The position numbers and the translations under genes are program-made. From NCBI GenBank assembly GCA_905160935.1, contig CAJHZI010000518.1:507001-571000 (forward strand): a stretch of DNA of 64,000 bases, in the 5' to 3' direction. Below the pieces are notes generated by a model. The model worked only from the letters and a program-made list of their open reading frames with translations. It had not been told where the DNA came from and made no database searches. This document shows, in pieces, positions 1 to 12,200 of this stretch (position 1 is its first letter; each line of letters opens with the position of its first letter). Source of the DNA: Enchytraeus crypticus (lineage: Eukaryota > Annelida > Clitellata > Enchytraeida > Enchytraeidae).

Positions 1-808
1 TCTGTCAGGTCTAGGGTGCGTCACATCGGCAGCACACTGCACGTACTGCTCAACGTTCACTTGTGATTTGTAGCCACTGTGATAGTGAGCACGACACGGG
101 CACGCTACCCTCAGGACGTCTTCTAGCGCTGGATAGAGGTGATCCCGCCAGTCTGAATGCAGCTTATGACCATTGAGCCTCTCAAGATTGGGAGCCCCAG
201 CTGTCAGCAAGTGATAGAGACAGGTAAGACCTCTGATGAACTCTGAAGTGGTGGCGGGACTGGAAGAGAGAGGACCGGACCAAGGTCTACACTCTATCCT
301 CAGCGACCTCAGGGCAGGAACGTCGAGCTCTGAGATGTAGAAACCTCTGCAGGGAGACACATCTAGCTGCATGAGAGATGCAGACTTGAAAGCATAGCCT
401 AGCAGCCCGTTACCACTCGCCGTCCAGATATCAATCCTCAGAGCTTTCAGGCGGGACAGCCCAGTGAGCACCTCAGAGATCACTGCGGGGTTCACTGACT
501 GATAGAGGAAGTAGTGCCTCAGGTTGAGCGACAATAGCTCAGTCAGCTTCATCAGACACTGAACAGACAGCAACGACCAGTCAAACGGCAGCTCGAGGTG
601 ACGAATATTCAGAGCAATGTGGACGAACGACTGAAAGAACTTGACGAAGTGCCGCTGGCGGTTTCTAAGTCTCTCTGAAGACTGCTGCGTAGGCAGGATC
701 TCCGAGGACTGGTGCGGCTCCTCGTCAGTCATGCTGTTCCAGATCAGCCGTGCACTTCTCAACTCTGAGCAGCGTGTCGTCAAGAACGACAACAAAGAAC
801 TCAGGAAC
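1..808 (-). CDS. F-box protein exon 3, leucine-rich C-terminal part (partial)
   Basis: Open for 269 codons from the acceptor cttgttacag|GTTCC at 808 to the window edge with no stop. Base composition is clearly richer in GC than the surrounding introns, as expected of a real coding exon. Leucine-rich stretches recur (LNIRHLELPFDW, LKALRIDIW, YISELDVPALRSLRIEC). The end of the protein lies outside the window. Confidence 0.8.
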
Positions 809-3800
809 CTGTAACAAGAACAAAGCGCTCTATTATCATCATCATCTTCCCTTGAATCCCAGTTTAACTAGGGTCGGGATATAAACAGACTGTCTCTAAT
901 CCGCTCTATCCTACATCATATTATCAGTCAATCCCCTATTTGATACTTTTATATTCGTTTATAGCGCTTTATAGCAGCTTTATAAGCGCTTTATAACATC
1001 AAGAAAGAATTGAGGAAACTACTGGAAGTTAAACGCCACAAATTCAATATCAGCAATAATACGACAGAGCTAAAGAGCTTTAAAAAGAACAGATCGCTCA
1101 AAAATATCAACTAAGAACTTACAACGAGAACACGTTCATTAACAGCAACAGAGAGTTACGGAATATACAAAAATAGCAGAACACTCAAAAACATCTACTA
1201 ACAGCTGAAGAACTTACATCAAGAAATAGACATTCAATAACATCAGCAAAGAGATGAGTAACTAAATCAGCACAAAAAGCTAAAAGACTGCCTTAAAAAG
1301 TTTGGTTAATGTTAGTCAACTTCTATTGCATCAATCACAGTAAAGCGATAAGTCATGTTTAGGATTGTTACTAGTACTTACGAAGATATCTTAGAAACTG
1401 CTTAGTCTCTAAACATAATTGCAAAGTACCAGTATATCAATAGTCCTGAATGAATGGAATCTAATTCAAGCAGCCTACTAGTAGGCAACTAGCCTATAAT
1501 CAAACAGATGACCTACTAAATTAAAAAATATACATGTATTACATGCAATAAATAGCTATAATTAAATTAAAGGATGTACACCATGTATCATAATTTTATA
1601 TAGCCTAAAAGATATTTCTTCAAAAAACGTTTGTTTCATTAATTTATTTTACACTCTAACACAGGCGTTATATATCTAGTAACAGCATACACTACATAGA
1701 CCGTTAAATCTTTGTAATAGTGTGAAGTGAAATTTAAACAGAATATATGACACACTACTAGTAATAAAATGCAACACACATCATGCTCACGCAAAGAAAA
1801 TGTGCCAAACATTGTAAAGAAATAACAAATAAGCTACAAAACGCACGCACAAGACAATTAACTAGCTTTTCTCTCGATAAAATATCAACGAAGAGCTAGT
1901 CCATAATTTGAGCAATACACCTACTGATCTATTGCAGGAAACCAAACCGATCACGCAAAATGGATTAGCCAAAATGGTAACAAAAATTTAAAAATAAAAA
2001 TAGTGAAAATATAATAGAGAAGAGTAACGTAATGTTTCAGGAATTAGCCGAGCAATGCATTCTCCTCAGTAGATAGAGTGAAATTCACTCTATTATGTGA
2101 AATTATTGCATCATGTAAATAAAAAAATCGAGATTCCAATGAACAAACTCAAGCCACTTACCCGTTATTATGAAAGTAGATGTCGAAAATAAAGCAGAGA
2201 CGATAGACTGGCGGGTCCAAGGCAGACAAATGACTGAGCAAAGAGCACAATCGGCGACTGTACTCATCAACAGATTCGTATTCAAGGAGCCCACGCTTTC
2301 CATATTGATTAGTCCGCAGACCTAGATCAACGTTCGACCAGACGACAGGTGAGAGCAGCAATTTCCGCCACTCTCTGCATACCTGAGACAACAACAACAA
2401 CAGTAAAATAATCTGCATACCTGAGACAACAACAACAACAACAGTAAAACTCTCTGCATACCTGCAACAACAACAACAACAATAAAACTCTCTGCATACC
2501 TGAGACAACAACAGCAACAGTAACTCTGCATATCCCAACCAACACTAACAACAACAGCAACAACTCTCTGCATACCCCAACCAACAACAACAACAACAGC
2601 AACAACAGTAACAACTCTCTGCATACCCCAACCAACAACAACAACAACAGCAACAATAGTAACAACTCTCTGCATACCCCAACCAACAACAACAACACCA
2701 ACAACAGTAATAACTCTCTGCATACCCCAACCAACAACAACAACACCAACAACAGTAATAACTCTCTGCATACCCCAACCAACAATAACAACAGCAACAA
2801 GAGTAACAACTCTCTGCATACCCCAACCAACAACAACAACAACAGCAACAACTCTCTGCATACCCCAACCAACAACAACAACACCAACAACAGTAATAAC
2901 TCTCTGCATACCCCAACCAACAATAACAACAGCAACAACAGTAACAACTCTCTGCATACCCCAACCAACAACAACAACAGCAACCATAGAAATACCTCTG
3001 CATATCCCAACCAACAAAAACAACAGCAACAGTGACAACTCCCTCCATACCCCAACCAACAACAACAACAGCAACAACAGAAATACCTCTCTGCACACCC
3101 CAAAGCCAACAACAAGTTACAACAGCAATAACTCTCTGCATACCCCAACTAACAACAACAGTAACAACGCCTCTTAGCATACCAGAGAATATAAATATAG
3201 GATAGATTAAATATTGTTGGGAAATTTTTTGTTCCTATGGTTACACACCACATACTATAGGTGCTACAGAGTTTTCTTGCTTAGTTTCTGTTTTTAGTTT
3301 TCATTACTTCATCATTTCCGCTTGGTGGTTATTAGTAATAGTTGCTTTAGACAGCACACAGCTTGTAACCGGCATGACTAAGACTAACCTGTATTATCAG
3401 TAACTTATGAGCATGAGAATCTTTGGACTGGTTTTCTGGATTTTGAAATTATCAACATTTTGGACTTTCGTAGTACTCTAATTGTTGTTATAATAACCTT
3501 CGAACAACCTTGGAATTTTTCATTAAAAGCTGCCACCAATCGGGCTAGCAAGGAGATCACCCGTCCTAGTACTAACCAGGCCTGACGTAGCTTAATTTCG
3601 TTCAGTGACTTGCAGCTAAGTGAAGTTAAGTTAAATCCCACCCCTAATGTGTGTGCATTGTGTGAAGATGATAAAACTACATGCCTTTTGCACCACCGAC
3701 AGAGTTCCTTGCTTTTTTATTTATTTCATGATATTTGCTATTTTTCATTTTAAACAACGAATTCTTTTTCCCTATAATCATATTTGTTTTTGCTTTAATT

Positions 3801-6800
3801 TTTTTCACAACTGCATTAATTACATTGTGTAGATATACTAAAGAAAAAGAGATAAGATCGTTAGCATTGCTCGTGTTATTGGTAAAGTTGGTTTGTAAAT
3901 CAATCACTACGACTTTAATGTCCCGTTCCTCACCATAAAGCAATGTCACGGACGTCAACGTAAACTATTACTGAGAATTAAAGAGTCCTCATCATGACTC
4001 CAATTCACTATCAGTCACGTTTAACTAAGACAATGTACGCAATACAGCGACGACAACAATAACAACAGAAAGTAAATGCAGTGATAGAAACACCAAAAAG
4101 ATATATTGCAATAGAGTGACAACAACAAAACAACATCAGCAACAACAAAAGAGATTGTAATACAGTGATAACAACAAAACAACAACAACAGATAGCGTGA
4201 TACAGTGACAACAACAACAGAGAGTGTAATAGCCTACAGTGATATCAACAATAGAAAATGTAATATACAGATATATAGTAGTAACAGCATTAACTGCAAC
4301 AGTTTCTGAAAGACGACAGCAATACGTTATCATTACTAGCATCAGTGAAGGTGGGTACAGTGGGTGCAGTAATATACAATAGATATATGAAAGGGCTAGC
4401 GAGCCTAGTGTAATAAACGAAACAAAAATAAAGAGATTTAAAGTTTGTAATACACGAATAATAATACAAATTACGCTAAAACAGAGTATATAATGTGATG
4501 TTGATAAAGATGACTACAACATAGTCGGACTTTAGGAAACCATACTATTTTCTCCATGCCGTAAGTTAACAATAAAATAATAACACAACAGTAACAACAA
4601 TAACGTTATTGCAGGTGATGGCAACACCATCAGAACGTCAAGGTATAACATCTACATAAATAAACAACAATTATTGATATACTGTATATTGTCATTGCTA
4701 AAATTATAAATACAAGAGGAAAACAACTAATTTGAGAATATTACTTAATGCATTACAGTTACATTCGAAAACACAATGTCAAAAGTAATATGAATAACAC
4801 ATACAACAATATTAGTTTTCATTTATGACGGGATAACATTAGTCAATTAAAAAATAATAGTAAAAGAATCGCAAAGTACTGACAACAGCAAAACAGCATA
4901 ATTATATTAGATCAACAACATCCACTAAAGTTAGATAAAGTTATTGTTTTTAATAATGGCAAGCTAATAATTTTAGAACGTCTAAAACCACGCGCCTGGA
5001 GTCTTTTGTCATTATGTGCATTCAGTCAGCAGAGAATATCTGGAACTGACTATTTTCTGTGAAAAGTAGGTCTACCATGCTTTGAGTCTCCTATTGTTTC
5101 TAAAAAAATTTAACTCATTTTTGTTATATGAGAGCTAACAAGTTACTATTGATTTGCGAGATAAACGTAATTTATTTTGAGTCAACAAAGTTGCCTAGAG
5201 CTCGATAGGTAGAAACAACCTGCTGAACTGTACGAATATAAAACTCGTGCAACGGTTGTTGCTGCAGAACTGCACGAATAAAAAACTAGTGCAGCGGTTG
5301 TTGCTGCATAACTGTATTAATAAAAAACTAGTTCAGCGGTTGTTGCTGCATAACTGTATTAATAAAAACTAGTGCAGCGGTTTGACACCAATCAACAAAT
5401 GACTTAAATCATGGAGCTTAGCATTGCACATTTAAACAAGTCTAGTATAGAAACGCAGAAGCTCATTCTGAGCCGATTATAAGCGTTCCTAGATGAAAGC
5501 ACTCATGAAAATTACAATTTCTTTTAATTAAACCTATTTGAGGAACAGAACAACCGCGAGTTTGTTGTTTTGTTAGGGAAACATTGCCCTCATCCTCTGT
5601 TGAGGTCAGTGAATACAGGCCAGGTAAACATTAATCATATCACGCTAGCGGACCAGCACAGTATGAACTGAAATATTATAACCCAGTTCTCCAAAACGTA
5701 AACAGACTTGCACAATTCAATCCGCTAAATTCAAAGAATAATACATTTCCGAAATGTAGAAATAGGCTAAACATAAAGCCTATTTTAACAGCAGTTTCAT
5801 ATCTCTGAAATGAACTCGGAACACTTTCGTTTAAATACAAGTTTAAAACATTTTTATTTAGTGGAGTGGATTGAGACTAGTGTGCTGCCTTCTTTTCCCG
5901 TACCTACGATTGCAAGTGTTGGTTACACACATCGGTGCACAGAAGTGCATACTACTACTACTCTCGAAAGAATGTGAGTTCCAAGCAAGCCTAGAATTTG
6001 AATCCTGCATCTACTGATCTGTAGTACGAAATCTGTCTGATTTTGCTCAGACCCAACCTGACCACAGAGTTCAATGGAGTTACATCAAGTGCTTGACTTT
6101 AGTGTTATTGATTCATTTAAATTTAACATCATTTTTATTTTGAAAGCAGATTCAGTTCCTAACACCGCTATAGAAATTATATTGTTAATGTAATTACTGA
6201 AGTAATTGCTAATTATATTGCCAATGTAATCCTGGGCTCAACCGTTACTGGCATCGCTTTCGAGTAAAGAAACTAACTAACATTAGCTTTACCAGCTTTG
6301 CTTTTACTAAATACCGTCACACGTTTCATCTAATTACGCGCATAGGTCTCTTACACGGCGGGATTAGCGCACTTGGTTTAGTTGCGCGTCAATTATCGAA
6401 GTTAAGCTGCATCGACCTCGGTTAGTAATTTGTGGGTGACTACCTTAGAAGACCGAGTGTTGGTAAAAGCTTAGGAAAGAAAAAATCCCAGGATGATGGA
6501 AGGTTATTCTTAAATCCGCGCCAGCTGCAATTGATGCTCCACAAAAGGCAACGATTACTAATAACCATGGAGAGGAAGGAGGAAATGGGTCTTAAACAAG
6601 CACCTGTGCTTCCTGACCCAGTGTGCCGTTATGTAACTGCTATCTCTGTAAATCCATATTAGAGCTACACACTTCAGTCTACAAATTTGAAAGCATCATC
6701 CTAGGCGGAAAAATTTGATGAAGCATACTAAAATGTTAACTTCTAAATACTATGTATATATTCCACGCTTATACAAACATTATATTGACATATATTTCAG

Positions 6801-9179
6801 AATTTATTAAAAGTTAACCCACAATACTTAAAATAACAGGACAGCTTAGATCCAATCATGCTGGCAATACGGCTTGTGGCATTCATTGTTTAATCATTGC
6901 TGCAGACCGTAAACTCATGACGCAATGCTGACCTCAGTTCTCTAGTGCAGAATTTATGCCGCTCGGTCTCTAATGTTTACACTCGTGTATCAGCCAGACA
7001 CCTACCAACTCTTACCACTGCCTTCTTGAATTACATGTGTCACACAAGCGTCGACACTTTAATTACTATTTTATTCTATACAGCAGATATGGAAATGGCT
7101 GATTTCAATAACTTGACAGAGCGAGATGAAGACTCGTACAATCTAGACTCTCCATCATGCTCTGAAGCACTAAATCGTCATATACTAGAAAAATTACTAC
7201 CAATACTTATATCACTGGTAGCCTACTTCAGCAAAACAAGCAAAGAGTAGGGAATAAGAGTTATGCAAAAAACAGGACTGGTCCATTAGCATGAATTTCG
7301 ATCAATAAAACAGGAAACATTCTACAGAACATTGGTCCACTTTCATTCAGATTAGCAGAAATATGAAATGCAGCACGTGCCTACTCTTATCCGAGTTAAC
7401 GCGCCACAGCATGCTATGTTCTCTTCATGTCTGACATGTAATACTATATAATAGAGATGTGATTCAATAGCTATAGTAGAATACCTGGTACTGTTAATTA
7501 GAAGTGCTCAAAAGAGTTCTAGTCTCGAGGGAAAAGGATCATAAACAACGTTACACTTAATCAATGGTCAACACTCATTCTGTTTATAGCTCTAGGCTTT
7601 GCTTTATTAAAAAATCTAATACTACGGAGGATGCGATAGCGATCATTGGACTATAAAAACAATGCATATCACAATATCATGTTAGCAGCTCGATATGTCT
7701 ATGAGAAAAATCAACTAGAGTCTATTGAAACGGCTCGGCTCTAGGAGGTTTAAAAGTGCCACGGCTCAAGTACTGCTGTGTAATCAGACAGATGCACATA
7801 TTCGCAAGTTCGTAGCTATGTGCATATCGGCTTAGAAGATAAGGAAAGCTGTGTAATAATTATTGTAGCCTATAAAGTATGCATTGGCTGAATAATTCCA
7901 ACTCATTTCATTTTCATTTCATTCTCATTTCATTTTCAGTGAATGTCATTGACAGTTCGTTGAATAAAAATTTCCCATCCCAGAATCTTTTTATGAAAAA
8001 AATGGTAAATGCCACCTTCAAAGGTAACTTTCAAATGTAAACGCGGGAATTTATTAAATTAGCACGGCAAAAAATGTGCCAGTTTAATACATTCCAGCGA
8101 CCATTATGAACTAATCAAACAAATTTAAGTTCTTTAAAGCAACTACCGCTAGTTCAAGAATTCAGTGAATTATTGAACTAGCGGCGCCATGTAACATTTA
8201 GCATTACAAATCAAATCAATCAATCTAATTAATTAGCCATCATTTAGTTACTCATGCCTACTAATTATGTAAGGAACTATTAAAATGCATGTATAGAATA
8301 GTATATGCACACTAAACTTTTCGATACAATCACAAAATCGATTAATTAGTTGGTTTGATTTTGATTAACTTCCCGCTTTTACGGACTCTGAAGTGGCTAG
8401 TGAGACTGTGAGAGCATAGGGATATTATACGATCACAGAGAGTGCTGAAGGCATTCACAACACCACACGTGTCACAGTCCGCCCGACTATTACCCACGAT
8501 TATTAATATTATTAAGATTACTATGACGAATACTTTGATTATAACTATGATATGAATATGATAGGACGATGATGATTACTACGATTATTATGATTACAAT
8601 TATTATGAGTAATATTAAAAAGTCCGCTCAATTACAACAAATGTAGTTTTTTAGGTTTCTTAGGTTTTGCTACAGTTGCAACTTACATATCTTAATGAAT
8701 GTTAGAAATCCTGGTACCTTTGAAACCCTAATAGAAAAATGATAAATGCAATATTGCATTATTGGCTTCATTAAATTTCATTAATAGTTTAACATATATA
8801 ATTTGTAACAGTTATCAAAAGTTAATGTAAAATTCTCCGATTTAAATTTGTCAAATTTTCAAAAAAATTTGAATTTTGTGATGTAAAAAACCTAAAACAC
8901 ATACTTTGGGTTTTTTTAAACCTATTTTTGCCATCCCTGGTTATATAGCAATTGGTAATAATAATTTTTGAGCATATTTTAAAACAATGGTTTCTTACAG
9001 CGACCCCCAATTATTTTTTTGACTTCAGGTGGTGATCCTGAATTTTCTTAGTACTTTGCTACTGTACTTTGTTAATGTATTTTGAGTACTTTGCCAGTTT
9101 TTGGACTAATTAACTACTTTGTTACTGCAATATACATGACTATGTTGAATATAAATTTGTTAACTTATTTATATCATCA

Positions 9180-9237
<58 letters not shown>

Positions 9238-12200
9238 TATACTATACTGTACAACATATATTTATGGTGCTTTATAATACTTAAAGTAATGATCCTTTAT
9301 ACACAGACAATAATATCCGTTATGCACAGGTAATGTGCACATATTGCTACTAGTCGTAAAAATGTGCTTTTTACAGCACAATTTACTAGCAGACGAAGAC
9401 CCTTATAATTCAGTCCGGCGACCCCTTGAGGGGTAGCGACCCACGTGTAGGAAACCACTGTTCTAAACAAATGTTTATAAACTGTTTCTTTTTTGTTTTA
9501 AAACACAAAAACAATACAAAAACACAAAATATTTTATAAAAAATATGTAAGTTCTTTTTGTAATTTGTGTCCAATCACTGATGAAAGAAAGCAGCTGGAT
9601 TAGGTTTGAGAAAGTGAGACTGACTTCTAACATTCAGGAATCAGGATAATCTGGATTCAAAAACACCACTCATGAGTCACATAACCAAGAAATATTCTAT
9701 ATTAGAACTGCATTACGAATTTTTCATAATTAATGATAATTCTTCTTCTCATCTCTAAGTGCCGTGCCTGTTCCAAGCCTGGGTGGTCATGATCGTATTC
9801 CTCCATATGTCTCTGTTCATTGTTGCTCTGATCATCTCTGTTTCAGTTAACTGCATCCATTTGCTAAGACTCTTAATAAACGTCATTCGTTATCGACCCT
9901 TGCATCTTTTTCCTTCTATTATTCCCGTCACTACTTAATACGCAACACTACTATAATGATAATTAGTTATTTGCAAATGCTATACAATACAAAAGAAACA
10001 AAACATTTATTTTCTAGGAAAATATTTTTTAAATGTTTTATTGTGCTAACGGTATTCATGGTTTTAAACAAAAGAAATTTTTAAAAAAACATTTGTTTTA
10101 AAACAAGCTAACATATCTAACATTGGTGTCATAGTCTGATAGCCATGGTTGTAAGATGGCTATACCTGTATCTCTAGCAGACTTGACATCCTGGTATGAC
10201 ACTATAGGTTCAGTAATAAGATGTGCCCAATTTATGTTATCAAGCGGCAACTAGAGATGGGAATTTTATGAGTTTTCAGAGTTCGGTTCGGTTCGTTGAA
10301 AATGAAAGTTCGGTTCGGTTAGCAGTTGACAATTTGAGAGTTCGGTTCGGTTTGTTGAAAATGAAAGTTCGGTTCGGTTCGGGTTCGGTTAGAACAAGAG
10401 TTCGGGTTCGGTTCGGGTTTGGCTTGCATTCCACCTCACAAGAATTCGATTCGAGTTCGAAATGGTTTGGATAATGTTGCAAATTTTTAACATTGCTTAT
10501 AATAATCAAGGTTATGATAAACATGTCTAAAATGGTTTATGGTAAATGTGCTTAAAGAAATACATTAAGTCATAATAACTGTCACATTTTTACCTGAGTA
10601 AAAATATGACAATGAAAATTTAGAGAAGTGGTATATATTCGTTTACATTTCTTAAAATATTGTAAGTTGACCAGCAAATGTTCAGAAAATAGATATTTAG
10701 CTTAATTACCGTATCTGAAATATTCTCCTTCATTACAACCAGCAAATACTTCATCAATTTAAAAATAAATTTTGTCACTAGGCCTATTAGAAACATTAAG
10801 TGGAAATGTCTTGGCTTAAATTTGATCCAATATTTCAGAGACAAAGTGCAATTTATAATCGTAAAAATGTCAAATAAGGACGATTTGGTAAACACGTGTA
10901 CTTCCACAGAAAAATAATCATAATATATATCGTTTGCTATCAACTGAACCAGTAATAAACTTCATAATTTACCTTAGAGTTTCAAATTTGAAACTCTCAC
11001 GACAATTATGAAGTTACGAGAATAGTTATGAAAATTAATGCATTGCTTTGGTGCAAAATTATTTACTCCAGATAGCCGTAACACATGTAAAATGCCATAT
11101 ATAATTATTTGTAAATCTGACTGCAATAATATTAAAATGGCACACTAGAATTAGTCAAATTTCATAATTTGAATTTAATAAAAACAGATCTCTCTAGCTT
11201 GAGTCAAGCATTTTCAGAGATGTGAGGACTGGGACTCGGAAGAGACTCTAATTTACAAATTGCGGACAAGTACTTAGATTTTGAGTCCAAGAGTCCATCT
11301 CGAGTCCACTTAACACTTCCTTCCAATTATACTCATATTCTAAGCTAGAAACTTAATTATAAAATTGAATGCGATCTTAGCATACACACAGTCTACAGTT
11401 GAGACCAAACGCTCGACTCTACGAGTCTTGATTTTGACTCTATAAAAGGACTGTAACAAATATAATATAATGTAACAGTGCTCACTAACCTGCTAAATTC
11501 TTGTAACTGCAGTGGCAAGTTTCATACAGGTATTCATCGAAATAATATTCCATATTAAATTGTGAGTTGATTTGTTAAATAAGCAAATATTTGCACAAAA
11601 TTGATAGATAGCTATAATCACATATCAACTTTGGCAAGTGTCCGCTTAATATCTATAGTCTGATCCAGTAATTCTTTCATAAATTCGGAAAATGTTTCAT
11701 AAAACGTTGGGTATTATTACTATTATTAATCAATTGAATATCACTACAGGTATTATTATTACTATTACTACACTATTATTACTATTATTATTATAAACAT
11801 AACGGCACACTGGATCAGGAAGCACAGATGCTTGTTTAAGACCCATTTCCTCCTTCCTCTCCATGGTTATTAGTAATCGTTGCCTTTTGATGGCGCATCA
11901 ATTGAAGCCGGGGCAGATTTAAGAATAACCTTCCATCACCTGGGATTTTTTTCCTTCCTAAGCTATTACCAACACTCGGTCTTCCAAGGTGGTCACCCAC
12001 AAAGTACTAACCGAGGTCGATGCAGCTTAACTAATTGATAATTGACGCGCAAATAAACCAAGTGCGCTAATCCCGCCGTCTAGTGCGCTAAACCCGCTGT
12101 CGTAATAAATTTTACTACTATTATTACTACTACTACTGCTACAATGGGCCCTTAACTATTATAAAAGGAGTAATTCAAGCGAAGAATTTTCTAATTGTTA

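Noticed and set aside
2158-3180. Long minus-strand ORFs rich in Val, Leu or Cys
   Set aside because: They are translations of the CAA-rich minisatellite in three frames; only the part below 2382 is real exon.
6356-6632. Functional 5S rRNA gene
   Set aside because: Only the control-region half resembles 5S; the ends and total length do not, and the body is repeated elsewhere.
6945-7250. 101-codon plus-strand ORF; part from 7089 (MEMADFNNLTERDED) with acceptor-like and donor-like borders
   Set aside because: No recognisable domain, lies in the F-box intron, and the upstream part lacks an ATG. Could be an exon but evidence is too thin.
9182-9333. ORFs of repeated Ile-Tyr here and at 29651-29938, 33572-33952 and 47750-47995
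   Set aside because: Translations of (TA)n microsatellites.
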